64,000 nt of DNA from Streptomyces sp. NRRL B-3428 (lineage in GTDB: Bacteria > Actinomycetota > Actinomycetes > Streptomycetales > Streptomycetaceae), in the NCBI GenBank assembly GCA_000721375.1, contig JOGW01000006.1, forward strand, positions 186,001 through 250,000. Reading direction: 5' to 3'. A program made the translations under genes and the position numbers. A model generated the notes under the pieces. That model was given only the letters and a program-made list of their open reading frames with translations, was not told the DNA's origin and did no database searches. Shown here piece after piece: positions 17,486 through 25,880 of this stretch (positions are counted from its first letter, which is position 1; each line of letters opens with the position of its first letter).

Positions 17486-18465
17486 CGGGCCTCCACCTCC
17501 GCGGGCTCGCCGATCAGGGCCTGCGCCGGGCCGTCCTTGAACACCTCGGAGATGTGGTGCCTGCGCTGTTCCATCCGGACGAGGCCGAGGCCGAGGTCGG
17601 CGACGGTGTCGCGGACGAGGTCGTAGGTCTCCTCGCCGGTCGCTTCGAGCAGCAGGATGTGGCCGGCGCCGGGCAGGCCCTCCTCCTCGCTGTCGTGCAG
17701 CGTGATGCCGCGGGCGGCCAGCGCCTCACGTACCGCCTTGGTGCCGTCCGGGTGGGTGTCGGTGTCGGTGACCTCCACCGCCACGGTGCCCATGGACTGC
17801 ATGAAGTCGCTGGTGGAGCTGGAGCGCAGCAGCTTGCCGCCGTCGATGACGACGACGTGGTCGCAGGTGCGCTCCAGTTCACCGAGGAGGTGGGAGGTCA
17901 CGAGGACCGAGATGCCGAAGTCCGTATGTACGCGGCGGATGAGGCCGAGCATCTCGTCGCGGCCGACCGGGTCGAGGCCGTTGGTGGGCTCGTCGAGGAA
18001 GACCAGGTCGGGGTCGTGGACGAGGGCCTGGGCCAGCTTGACCCGCTGCTTCATACCGGTCGAGTAGCCGCCGATGGGGCGGTAGCGCTCCTCGTACAGG
18101 CCCACGTGGCGAAGGGTGTCGGCCGTACGCTCGCGCGCGGCGGCCGGCGGCAGCCCCGACATCCGGGCCATGTGGACGACGAACTCGGTGGCCGAGACGT
18201 CCGGCGGCAGGCAGTCGTGCTCGGGCATGTACCCGACCCGCTCGCGGATCTCGCCTCCCTTGGTCGCGACGTCCAGACCGAGCACTTCGGCACGGCCCTC
18301 GGTGGCGGGGGACAGTCCAAGAAGAATCTTGATCAACGTGGACTTGCCGGCTCCGTTGGCACCGACGAGTCCGGTCACACCCGGGCCGATGTCCATGGAG
18401 AGCCGGTCAAGAGCGGTCACCCTGGGGAACCGCTTGCTCAGGCTTTCGGTCGCGATCACAGTCAC
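17482..18465 (-). CDS. ABC transporter ATP-binding protein
   Basis: 327 residues. Walker A is GANGAGKST (35-43), the signature YSTGMKQRVKLA, Walker B LVFLDEPTNGLDP, and the switch His is in TSHLLGELE. The C-terminal extension of about 100 residues (RGITLHDSEEEGLPGAGHIL) is again of the CcmA/NatA type. It is the first gene of the leftward four-gene transporter operon. Confidence 0.93.
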   Translation of the reverse strand: MTVIATESLSKRFPRVTALDRLSMDIGPGVTGLVGANGAGKSTLIKILLGLSPATEGRAEVLGLDVATKGGEIRERVGYMPEHDCLPPDVSATEFVVHMARMSGLPPAAARERTADTLRHVGLYEERYRPIGGYSTGMKQRVKLAQALVHDPDLVFLDEPTNGLDPVGRDEMLGLIRRVHTDFGISVLVTSHLLGELERTCDHVVVIDGGKLLRSSSTSDFMQSMGTVAVEVTDTDTHPDGTKAVREALAARGITLHDSEEEGLPGAGHILLLEATGEETYDLVRDTVADLGLGLVRMEQRRHHISEVFKDGPAQALIGEPAEVEAR

Positions 18466-18585
18466 GATTCGAAGGTAGTGGCGCGGGTCACCTTCGGCGT
18501 CAGCCCTGGCTCCTGTCTCCGTCTCAGCCTTTGGGTGTACGGGCCCGTAGGGGTACGACTTTTGGTCAGGGTTCCGGGGTGGGGG

Positions 18586-19461
18586 TCAGTGGATGTCCAC
18601 TTCCCAGTGCGGCCCTTCGATGCCGAGCGTCTTGGTGAACTCGTCCATCGGCACCACTTCTTCGGCAAGCGGCGCCTTGACGCCGAACTTCTCGTCGAAG
18701 CGGCTGAGGTCCTGCCGGTAGACCTCATTGGCCATCCGCACGATGTAGGGCTCGCCGCGCAGCGCGATGTAGGCGGTCTGCGCCCCGCCGCCCTCGTTGG
18801 TCTGCTCGACCGCGAGCACCGGCATGCCGTCGATCTCGGTCCGCTCGCCCTTCTTGTACGTGGTCCCGGGTCCCGGCTCGGTGTTCTCCATGGAGAAGGT
18901 GTCCAGCTCGCAGGGGGCGACCAGACGCTGGTAGATCATGATGTCCGGCTGGTCGTCGGCGACGAACTTGCCCGCGTACCGCGCGGCTGCCTTCTCACCG
19001 TGCTCGTTCTTCATGGCTGCGCGGTCAAGGCGCATGTACACGATGGGGCTCTCGCCGGTCGTGGTGAACCGGACGTCCGTCTTCCCGTAGGTCCCGAAGT
19101 CGTAGCGCAGCGCGCAGCCGCTCCTCAGATCCGCCTCCGAGGTGATCAACGGGCTCTCCTTGGAGCGCTCGTCCGGCGTGAAGACCCGCTTGAGCGACTT
19201 CAGGCCGGCCATCGCCTCGCGAGAACGCAGCACGGCCTCGTCCGCGTCGAGCTTCTCGATGCCGTTGGGCGCGCCGTGCTTCTGCCCCGCGGGGGCCTTC
19301 GCGGCGGCCGCGTCGACGGCGGCCGTCGCGTCCCCGGAAGCCTTCTGCGTACCGCAAGAAGTGAGCAGGAGGCCTGCGAGTACGGCGGCGGAGGTTGCGG
19401 AGGTTGCGGAGGCTATAAAGCTGGCGGAGCGGCGGAGACGGCGGAGACGGCGAGTGCGCAT
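18586..19461 (-). CDS. Putative lipoprotein, LppX/LprG-like size, unknown function
   Basis: 291 residues. A strongly basic n-region with RRLRRLRR leads a hydrophobic stretch and a lipobox LLTSC, so it is predicted to be anchored outside the membrane. The signal sequence contains a SATSATSA run encoded by 9-bp direct repeats. The mature part is mixed alpha/beta with DEAVLRSREAMAGLKSLKRV and MDEFTKTLGIEGPHWEVDIH at the end. I recognise no characterised family. It lies 120 bp upstream of the ABC operon in the same direction and might be its accessory binding protein; this is only context. Confidence 0.7.
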   Translation of the reverse strand: MRTRRLRRLRRSASFIASATSATSAAVLAGLLLTSCGTQKASGDATAAVDAAAAKAPAGQKHGAPNGIEKLDADEAVLRSREAMAGLKSLKRVFTPDERSKESPLITSEADLRSGCALRYDFGTYGKTDVRFTTTGESPIVYMRLDRAAMKNEHGEKAAARYAGKFVADDQPDIMIYQRLVAPCELDTFSMENTEPGPGTTYKKGERTEIDGMPVLAVEQTNEGGGAQTAYIALRGEPYIVRMANEVYRQDLSRFDEKFGVKAPLAEEVVPMDEFTKTLGIEGPHWEVDIH

Positions 19462-19545
19462 AGCCGGAACTTATCCAGCCCATACACCCCGCACAGGTAC
19501 CCAAATGCCTTGTCCATACGGGCCATTGGACCCTTCCCGATGAAG

Positions 19546-19554
19546 TTATCCACA
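19546..19554. promoter_or_regulatory. Single perfect DnaA box
   Basis: TTATCCACA, a perfect DnaA-box sequence, lies in the gap between the divergent lipoprotein and M24 peptidase genes. Confidence 0.45.
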
Positions 19555-19634
19555 GCTCACGCAGACCCCTTGACGTCACCGCCAGGCATTGTCACATTCA
19601 TCAGTGTCAAGTTACGGGCGCGTAGCGCAAGCGG

Positions 19635-20573
19635 ATGGTCGACCTGACGGACGGGGCGGGTGGCATGAGCTCAGTGGTGGAGGCGGGTCCTGCGCGGCGG
19701 GCCGGGGGTGAACTCGACGCGCGGCTGCAGGGGTTCAGAGAGGTCCAGGCACTGGCGTACGAGTGCGCCGAGGCGGTAGCCGCCCAGCTCACCCCCGGGG
19801 TGACCGAGCGCGAGGCCGCCCGGATGCAGCGGGTGTGGCTGCGCGAGCGCGGCGTACGGGACTGGTTCCATCTGCCCTTCGCGTGGTTCGGGGACCGTAC
19901 GGCCTTCGAGGGGTTCAGGATCCCGCTGCAGTTCTTCCCGACCAACCGGGTCCTTGAGGCCGGGATGCCGTACATCCTCGACATGGCCCCCGTGTACCAG
20001 GGCTTCACCGCCGACATCGGCTACTCGGGGAGCCTCGGCCCCAACCCCGTACAGGAAAAGCTGATGGACGACCTGCAGGTGCATCGCGAGCTGATCCTGA
20101 GCGAGGTGCGCGAGCGGCGGCCGCTGCGGGAGATCTACGAGGACGTGGAGCGCCTCATGCAGCGGCAGGGGTATGTGAACCGGCACCGGGCGTATCCCTT
20201 CGGCGTGATCGCGCACAAGGTGGACCAGGTCAAGGAGCGCCGCTTCAACCCGAATCTGTTCGGGTTCGGGACCCAGTCCCTGAAGGGCCTCGCGAGCGAC
20301 GCGCTGCACGGGCACCGGGACGGCTGGTCACCGCTGTGGTCGCCGTACAAGTTCTCCGACCATCCGCCGCAGCCGGGCCTGTGGGCGGTGGAGCCGCATC
20401 TCGGGTTCCGGGGGACGGGCGCGAAGTTCGAGGAGCTGCTCGTGGTGACGGATTCGAAGGATCCGGCCGAGAGCGCGTTCTGGCTGGATGACGAGCTGCC
20501 GCATGTGAAGCGGTGGGGGCGAGTTCAAGGGCGAGTTCAGGGACGAGTTCAAGGGCGGGAGAAGTCGGCGTGA
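19635..20573 (+). CDS. M24 family metallopeptidase-like (Xaa-Pro dipeptidase fold)
   Basis: 312 residues with the pita-bread layout. The first metal ligands are the Asp pair in YILDMAPVYQGFTADIG. Later candidate ligands are His in GVIAHKVDQ and Glu in WAVEPHLGFRG and KFEELLVVTD. Two of the usual glycine-rich M24 boxes are poorly conserved, so it may act on an unusual substrate. The C-terminus is a short RVQG repeat run. ATG 19635 is preceded by TAGCGC at a leaderless spacing; ATG 19665 is an alternative. It is the first gene of a four-gene operon. Confidence 0.8.
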   Translation: MVDLTDGAGGMSSVVEAGPARRAGGELDARLQGFREVQALAYECAEAVAAQLTPGVTEREAARMQRVWLRERGVRDWFHLPFAWFGDRTAFEGFRIPLQFFPTNRVLEAGMPYILDMAPVYQGFTADIGYSGSLGPNPVQEKLMDDLQVHRELILSEVRERRPLREIYEDVERLMQRQGYVNRHRAYPFGVIAHKVDQVKERRFNPNLFGFGTQSLKGLASDALHGHRDGWSPLWSPYKFSDHPPQPGLWAVEPHLGFRGTGAKFEELLVVTDSKDPAESAFWLDDELPHVKRWGRVQGRVQGRVQGREKSA

Positions 20574-22366
20574 GCATGGGGCTTTTGCAGGGGGCGCGCG
20601 AGCGCTGGGTGCGTACGGGCGGGGTGGAGCTCTGCGTCGCCGAACTGGGCGACAGCGAGCGGCCCACCGTGTTCCTGGTACATGGCTATCCGGACTCCAA
20701 GGAGGTCTGGTCGGAGGTCGCTCTGCGGCTCGCCGAGGACTTCCACGTGGTGCTCTACGACGTGCGCGGACACGGCCGCTCCACCGCGCCGACCCCGCTG
20801 CGCGGCGGCTTCACCCTGGAGAAGCTCACCGACGACTTCCTGGCCGTGGCCGACGAGGTGAGCCCGGACGCGCCGGTGCATCTGGTCGGGCACGACTGGG
20901 GCTCGGTGCAGTCCTGGGAGTTCGCGACGGTGGAGCGTACGCGGGGCAGGGTCGCGTCCTTCACGTCCATCTCCGGTCCTTCGCTCGACCACTTCGGGCA
21001 CTGGATCACGAAGCGGATGACGCGTCCGACCCCGCGCAAGGTCGGCCAACTCCTCGGTCAGGGCGCCAAGTCCTGGTACGTGTACATGCTGCACACCCCC
21101 GTGCTGCCGGAGCTCGCGTGGCGCGGCCCGCTCGGCAAGCAGTGGCCGCGGCTGCTCGCACGGGTGGAGAAGGTGCCGGCCGGCGGCTACCCGACGCCTT
21201 CGCTGCCGAGCGACGCGGCGCATGGCGCGTGGCTCTACCGGGACAACGTTCGGGCGCGCCTCAGCAGGCCGCGTCCCGACGCCCACGCGCATGTCCCCGT
21301 GCAGCTGATCACGCCGACCGGCGACATGTTCCTCTCGCCGAAGCTCTACGACGATCTCGAACAGTGGGTGCCGCAGCTCACTCGGCGGACGGTCGCGGCC
21401 AAGCACTGGGTGCCACGGACGCGGCCCGATCAACTGGCGACCTGGATGGGGGAGTTCGTGCGGTCCGTGGAGACGCCCGCCGCCGCGCAGGCTCCCGTAC
21501 CCGCGAACCACGGCAGGCGCAGCAAGCGCGCCGACGCCTACGCCCAGCGGTTCGCCGGGCAGCTCGCCCTGGTCACGGGCGCGGCCAGCGGCATCGGCCG
21601 GGCCACCGCTTTCGCCTTCGCGGAGGCCGGCGCGCGGGTCGTGGCGGTGGACCGGGACGGCGAAGGGGCCGCGCGCACCGCGGAGTTGGCGCGGCTGATC
21701 GGTGCGCCCGAGGCCTGGGGCGAGCAGGTGGACGTCTCCGACGAGGCGGCCATGGAGAAGCTGGCCGAGAAGGTGGCCGGCGAGTACGGCGTCGTCGACG
21801 TGCTGGTCAACAACGCGGGGATCGGCCTGTCCGGCTCGTTCTTCGCCACCACCAGCGAGGACTGGAAGAAGGTCCTCGACGTCAATCTGTGGGGCGTGAT
21901 CCACGGCTGCCGGGTGTTCGGCGCGCAGATGGCCGAGCGCGGACAGGGCGGCCATATCGTCAACACCGCGTCCGCGGCGGCGTATCAGCCCTCGAAGGCG
22001 CTCCCTGCGTACTCGACCTCGAAGGCCGCCGTCCTGATGCTCAGCGAGTGTCTGCGGGCCGAACTGGCCGGTCAGGGCATCGGCGTCAGCGCGATCTGCC
22101 CGGGCTTCGTGAACACCAACATCACCGCGACCGCCCGCTTCGCCGGTGTGGACGCGGCCGAGGAGAAGCGCCGTCAAAAGCGCACCTCGCGGCTCTACGG
22201 GCTGCGCAACTATCCGCCGGAGAAGGTGGCCGACGCGATCCTGAACGCGGTGCTCACCAACCAGGCCGTGGTGCCCGTGACCCCGGAGGCGCGCGGCGCC
22301 CATCTGATGTCCCGGTTCACGCCCAAGGCGCTGCGGGCCGTCGCGCGATTGGAGCCTCCGTTGTGA
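20570..22366 (+). CDS. EphD-like fusion: alpha/beta hydrolase plus short-chain dehydrogenase
   Basis: 598 residues. The N-terminal half is an epoxide-hydrolase-like alpha/beta hydrolase with the oxyanion motif VHGYPDS, nucleophile Asp in VGHDWGS and a late His in AKHWVPR. After a linker near 310-340, an SDR domain begins with VTGAASGIGRA and has NNAG and the catalytic YSTSK. The same two-domain order is known in mycobacterial EphD, which acts on long lipids. The GTG start overlaps the previous stop by 4 bases; ATG 20576 is an alternative. It probably works with the next gene in oxidising or detoxifying a hydrophobic substrate. Confidence 0.9.
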   Translation: MSMGLLQGARERWVRTGGVELCVAELGDSERPTVFLVHGYPDSKEVWSEVALRLAEDFHVVLYDVRGHGRSTAPTPLRGGFTLEKLTDDFLAVADEVSPDAPVHLVGHDWGSVQSWEFATVERTRGRVASFTSISGPSLDHFGHWITKRMTRPTPRKVGQLLGQGAKSWYVYMLHTPVLPELAWRGPLGKQWPRLLARVEKVPAGGYPTPSLPSDAAHGAWLYRDNVRARLSRPRPDAHAHVPVQLITPTGDMFLSPKLYDDLEQWVPQLTRRTVAAKHWVPRTRPDQLATWMGEFVRSVETPAAAQAPVPANHGRRSKRADAYAQRFAGQLALVTGAASGIGRATAFAFAEAGARVVAVDRDGEGAARTAELARLIGAPEAWGEQVDVSDEAAMEKLAEKVAGEYGVVDVLVNNAGIGLSGSFFATTSEDWKKVLDVNLWGVIHGCRVFGAQMAERGQGGHIVNTASAAAYQPSKALPAYSTSKAAVLMLSECLRAELAGQGIGVSAICPGFVNTNITATARFAGVDAAEEKRRQKRTSRLYGLRNYPPEKVADAILNAVLTNQAVVPVTPEARGAHLMSRFTPKALRAVARLEPPL

Positions 22367-23286
22367 GCGCCGAACGGTCAGGAACGGACGGGCACTACGC
22401 GATCGTGCCGCGCCGGGTCTCCTTCGACTGGGCGGCGACCCCGCTGCACTGGATACCGGACGAGCCCACGGCCACCCATGTCATCAATGTGCTGCATCTG
22501 CTGCTTCCGGCGGGTGAGCGCTGGTTCGTGCGGGTGTTCAAGGAGGCTCTGCCGCTGGTCGGGGATCCGGAGCTGCTCAAGGACGTCAAGGGGTTCATGG
22601 GCCAGGAGGCCACGCACAGCGTGCAGCACGCGCATGTGCTCGACCATCTCGCGGCCCAGCGCCTGGAGACCGAGCCGTACACGCGCTATGTGGATCTGCT
22701 CTTCGACCGGCTGCTCGGCGACCGGCCGCCGCTCGGTGCCCCGATCCGGGACGCGGAGTGGCTGCGCTTCCGGCTCGCGGTCATCGCCGCGATCGAGCAG
22801 TTCACGGCGGTGCTCGGCAACTGGGTGCTGCACGCCGACGGGTTGGACGAGGCGGACTCCGATCCCGTGATGCTCGACCTGCTTCGCTGGCACGGTGCGG
22901 AGGAGGTCGAGCACCGCTCGGTCGCCTTCGACATGTACCAGCACTGCGGCGGCGAGGGCGCTCCCCGCTATGCCCGGCGGATCGCGGGAATGGCGGTCAC
23001 GGCCCCGGTGATGCTCTACCTGTGGGTGTGGGGGACCGCGTATCTCCTACGGCATGATCCCCAGCTCGCCGGACGGGTGCGGTATTCGCTGCGCGAGCAC
23101 AACCGGGCGGTACGCAAGGGGCTGCTGCCCACCTGGAAGGAGCTCGGTGCGGCCGTACCCCGCTATCTGCGGCGGACGTACCATCCCTCGCAGGAGGGCT
23201 CCCTGCGCAAGGCGGTGGAGTATCTGGCCGTATCACCCGCGGCACGCGCCGCGGCGGGGGCGATCGGGCGGTCGGCGATTGCGTGA
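22363..23286 (+). CDS. PF10118-type predicted metal-dependent hydrolase (diiron-like)
   Basis: 307 residues of the family annotated as metal-dependent hydrolase (PF10118). Two helices carry carboxylate-His motifs typical of ferritin-like diiron sites, GQEATHSVQHAH and GAEEVEHRSVAFD. A further Glu is in AIEQFTAVLGN. One hydrophobic segment (TAPVMLYLWVWGTAYLL) suggests membrane association. Its GTG start overlaps the EphD-like stop by 4 bases, so the two proteins are made together. The substrate is unknown; an oxygenase acting on the same lipid as the fusion enzyme is my inference. Confidence 0.8.
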   Translation: MSAERSGTDGHYAIVPRRVSFDWAATPLHWIPDEPTATHVINVLHLLLPAGERWFVRVFKEALPLVGDPELLKDVKGFMGQEATHSVQHAHVLDHLAAQRLETEPYTRYVDLLFDRLLGDRPPLGAPIRDAEWLRFRLAVIAAIEQFTAVLGNWVLHADGLDEADSDPVMLDLLRWHGAEEVEHRSVAFDMYQHCGGEGAPRYARRIAGMAVTAPVMLYLWVWGTAYLLRHDPQLAGRVRYSLREHNRAVRKGLLPTWKELGAAVPRYLRRTYHPSQEGSLRKAVEYLAVSPAARAAAGAIGRSAIA

Positions 23287-23325
23287 GAGTCCCGGCGAAA
23301 GGGCTCTGAGGAGAGGGCGGGGAGC

Positions 23326-24291
23326 GTGACGGAGCAGACGCGGCAGCGGGCGGGCGCCGGCCACAGGAGCGAGTACCGGATCGAGGACCTCGCCCACCAC
23401 AGCGGTGCCACGGTCCGCACCATCCGCGCCTACCAGGACCGCGGTCTGCTCCCCCGCCCCGAGCGCAGGGGCCGGTCCAACGTGTACGGGGACGCCCATC
23501 TGGCCCGGCTGAGGCAGATCGCCGACCTCCTCGACCGCGGCTACACCCTGGCTTCCATCAAGGAACTTCTGGAGGCCTGGGACTCGGGCCGCGGCCTCGG
23601 CGGCGTACTCGGCCTGGTCGCCGAGGTGGACGGGCCGTGGACCGACGAGGAGGCCGACCGGATCAGCCGGGCGGAGCTGGACGAGAAGTTCGGCGGGAAA
23701 CCGGACGAGGCGGCGGTCGAGGAGGCGGTCGAACTCGGCGTACTGGAAAGGATTCCGGGGCGCGACGACGAGTTCCTCGTGCCCAGCCCCCAAGAGCTGG
23801 CCGTGGCCGCCGAATTGAACTCGGCGGGCGTACCGCTGCACGCGATCGCCGGTCATCTGCGGGAGTTGCGGGTCCAGGTCGAGCACATAGCGTCCCGTTT
23901 CCTGGAGTTCACGACCGAGCATGTCTTCATGCGCTACTTGGAACACCAGCCGCCGACGGACGCGGACGCCGCCGAGGCGGCCGCTCTCGTACGCCGCCTC
24001 AGACCACTTGCGCAGCAGACCGTGGACGCCGAACTCGCGCGCGCCATGCGGACTTTCGCGACCAGGCATTTGCAGCAGCATCTCGGGGGAGCACTTCCGT
24101 CGCCGCACCGATCCGGCGACGTTCCCGTAGTGCTGCCGGCGGGGACGATCGAGGCGGTACGAGGGCTGGTTGGCGCGGACGGCGTCTCCGTCTTCATCGC
24201 CACGGCCGCCGAACGCGAGGTCCACGCACGGACCTTGGACGCCTTGGCGACAAGACAGAACGGCACGACGGGTATTGATCAAGTTCCGTGA
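23326..24291 (+). CDS. MerR family transcriptional regulator
   Basis: 321 residues. The N-terminal MerR winged helix is YRIEDLAHHSGATVRTIRAY, followed by GLLPRPERRGRSNVYGD and the dimerising helix LRQIADLLDRGYTLASIKELL. The remaining ~200 residues are a long effector-binding region without the Cys pattern of metal sensors, so an organic ligand is likely. It is 39 bases after the diiron-like gene and probably regulates this operon. Confidence 0.9.
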   Translation: MTEQTRQRAGAGHRSEYRIEDLAHHSGATVRTIRAYQDRGLLPRPERRGRSNVYGDAHLARLRQIADLLDRGYTLASIKELLEAWDSGRGLGGVLGLVAEVDGPWTDEEADRISRAELDEKFGGKPDEAAVEEAVELGVLERIPGRDDEFLVPSPQELAVAAELNSAGVPLHAIAGHLRELRVQVEHIASRFLEFTTEHVFMRYLEHQPPTDADAAEAAALVRRLRPLAQQTVDAELARAMRTFATRHLQQHLGGALPSPHRSGDVPVVLPAGTIEAVRGLVGADGVSVFIATAAEREVHARTLDALATRQNGTTGIDQVP

Positions 24292-24303
24292 CACAGACTT
24301 GAG

Positions 24304-24357
24304 TTGTCCACAAATAGCTCAATCAGCCTGTGGATAACTCGGGTTACCTGTGGATCA
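24304..24357. promoter_or_regulatory. Three DnaA boxes between MerR gene and kptA
   Basis: TTGTCCACA at 24304-24312 and TGTGGATAA at 24329-24337 are exact matches to the consensus forms; TGTGGATCA at 24349-24357 has one mismatch. Start-to-start spacings are 25 and 20 bases. The rest of the 167-bp gap is AT-rich for this genome (GTTAATTTTTGGGGAATTAA). Confidence 0.7.
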
Positions 24358-24458
24358 TGCCTAACTCCCGTTAATTTTTGGGGAATTAAGCACCGATTGG
24401 ATCTGGAATCCGCGAAATCCAGATGCGGGAGCCGGAGCCGTCCGGGCACTCTGGGGCG

Positions 24459-25016
24459 ATGACTGACACATCACCCGACGAGAGGCGGACCGTACGCGTC
24501 TCCAAATACCTCTCCAAGCACCTGCGCCACGAGCCGGCGCGCATCGGGCTCACGCTGGACGCCAACGGCTGGGTCGAGATCGACACCCTGATCGCCGCGG
24601 CGGCCGCGCACGGATTCACCTTCAGCCGGGCCGAGCTCGATCACGTGGTCGCGCACAACGACAAGAAGCGGTTCGCGATCGACGGCAGCCGGATCCGCGC
24701 CAGCCAGGGCCACACGGTCGCGGTGGACCTGGATCTGCCGCCCGCCACCCCGCCCGCGTACCTCTATCACGGCACCGTGGCCCGCAATCTGGCCGCGATC
24801 CGTACCCATGGCCTGAGCGCGATGGCCAGGCACGACGTCCATCTCTCGGTGGACCGTGAGACCGCGACCCGCGTCGGCGCCCGCCGCGGCCGCCCCGTGA
24901 TCCTCTCCGTGGACGCGGGCGCGATGCACCGCGACGGCCATGTGTTCCGGGTCAGTGCGAACGGGGTGTGGCTGACGGAATCCGTACCGCCGGGGTATCT
25001 GCGCTTTCCGGGCTGA
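24459..25016 (+). CDS. kptA: RNA 2'-phosphotransferase (Tpt1/KptA family)
   Basis: 185 residues. Family motifs: KYLSKHLRHEP near the start with the substrate-binding Arg-His, HNDKKRFAIDG, the NAD-site YHGT, then RHDVHLS and the C-terminal RRGRPVILSVDA. The enzyme transfers a 2'-phosphate from RNA to NAD+. Bacteria lack the yeast-type tRNA splicing that makes this phosphate, so the physiological substrate is an open question. ATG 24459 is used; an in-frame ATG at 24423 would add 12 residues. The last 65 bases overlap the 3' end of the convergent aquaporin gene. Confidence 0.92.
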   Translation: MTDTSPDERRTVRVSKYLSKHLRHEPARIGLTLDANGWVEIDTLIAAAAAHGFTFSRAELDHVVAHNDKKRFAIDGSRIRASQGHTVAVDLDLPPATPPAYLYHGTVARNLAAIRTHGLSAMARHDVHLSVDRETATRVGARRGRPVILSVDAGAMHRDGHVFRVSANGVWLTESVPPGYLRFPG

Positions 25017-25770
25017 GCAGACCCTCCGAGCCGCCCAGACTTTCCGAGCCGCCCACGCGCTCCGGACCAACGACCCGCTCCGGACCGACCGGTTTCCCGT
25101 ACAGGACCGCGGCCAGCGCAAGCCCCAGCGCCCCACCGGCCAGTTGGGCCGCGATGAAGCCGGGCAGCGAGCCGGGCGAGATACCGGTGAACGAGTCGGT
25201 GAACGCGCGCCCGACCGTCGCCGCCGGATTCGCGAACGATCCGGACGAGGTGAACCAGATCGCCGCGGCGATGTACGCGGCCACCGCGACGGGCGCCAGC
25301 TGCGGCCGTCCGATCCGGGTGAGCCCGCAGATCAGCAGCACGAGCCCCGCGGTGGCGACCACTTCGCCGAGCAGCAGCCCGTCCCCGATCCGCTCCTGCG
25401 TGGACCAGACGACCTCGGCCCGCCCGAACATCGCCTCCGCGAGCAGCGCACCGGCGATCGCCCCCGCGCACTGCGCCGCCACATAGGCCGCCGCCTCGCG
25501 CGTCCCGGGACCGCTGCCGTCCCGCCGGCCGAGCCACCAGGACGACAGGGTCACGACCGGGTTGAGGTGCCCGCCCGACACCGGCCCGAACAAGGCGATC
25601 AGCAGACCGAGTCCGATGGCCGAGGCCAGGGAGTTGGCCAGGAGCTGGACCCCGGTGTCCTCGGTCAGCCGGGCGGCCTGCAGTCCGGAACCGACGACGA
25701 CGGCCACGAGGGACGCGGTGCCGATGAGTTCGGCTGCGGCCCTGCGGACCGGCGAGGCGTTGCTGTGCAC
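24952..25770 (-). CDS. MIP/aquaporin family channel
   Basis: 272 residues with six transmembrane helices and two half-helix loops. The first NPA-type loop is GGHLNPVVTL (NPV) and the second is SFANPAATVGRAF (NPA). Altered first NPA boxes occur in actinobacterial channels that pass glycerol, metalloids or water; no arsenic genes are nearby. The C-terminal tail holds short repeats (VGPERVVGPERVGG). GTG 25770 is chosen because GGGGGAG precedes it by four bases; the frame remains open further upstream. The 3' end overlaps kptA tail to tail. Confidence 0.88.
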   Translation of the reverse strand: MHSNASPVRRAAAELIGTASLVAVVVGSGLQAARLTEDTGVQLLANSLASAIGLGLLIALFGPVSGGHLNPVVTLSSWWLGRRDGSGPGTREAAAYVAAQCAGAIAGALLAEAMFGRAEVVWSTQERIGDGLLLGEVVATAGLVLLICGLTRIGRPQLAPVAVAAYIAAAIWFTSSGSFANPAATVGRAFTDSFTGISPGSLPGFIAAQLAGGALGLALAAVLYGKPVGPERVVGPERVGGSESLGGSEGLLSPESADTPAVRIPSATPRSH

Positions 25771-25820
25771 GGGACTCCCCCTGTTTTCACCACTTCTTTC
25801 ACCACATCGCGGAAAATGTA

Positions 25821-25853
25821 TTCCGTAGCTCGGAATTTCAACAGAGGGTTGAA
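25821..25853. promoter_or_regulatory. Two adjacent palindromic operators
   Basis: TTCCG-TAGCT-CGGAA (25821-25835) and TTCAAC-AGAGG-GTTGAA (25837-25853) are both perfect inverted repeats. They lie in the 110-bp gap between the divergent aquaporin and LLM oxidoreductase genes, upstream of the -10-like TACGCT at 25869-25874. The second has the shape of ArsR/SmtB-type operators, but no regulator gene is adjacent. Confidence 0.6.
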
Positions 25854-25880
25854 GAAGTTTCACCGACGTACGCTGGCCCC

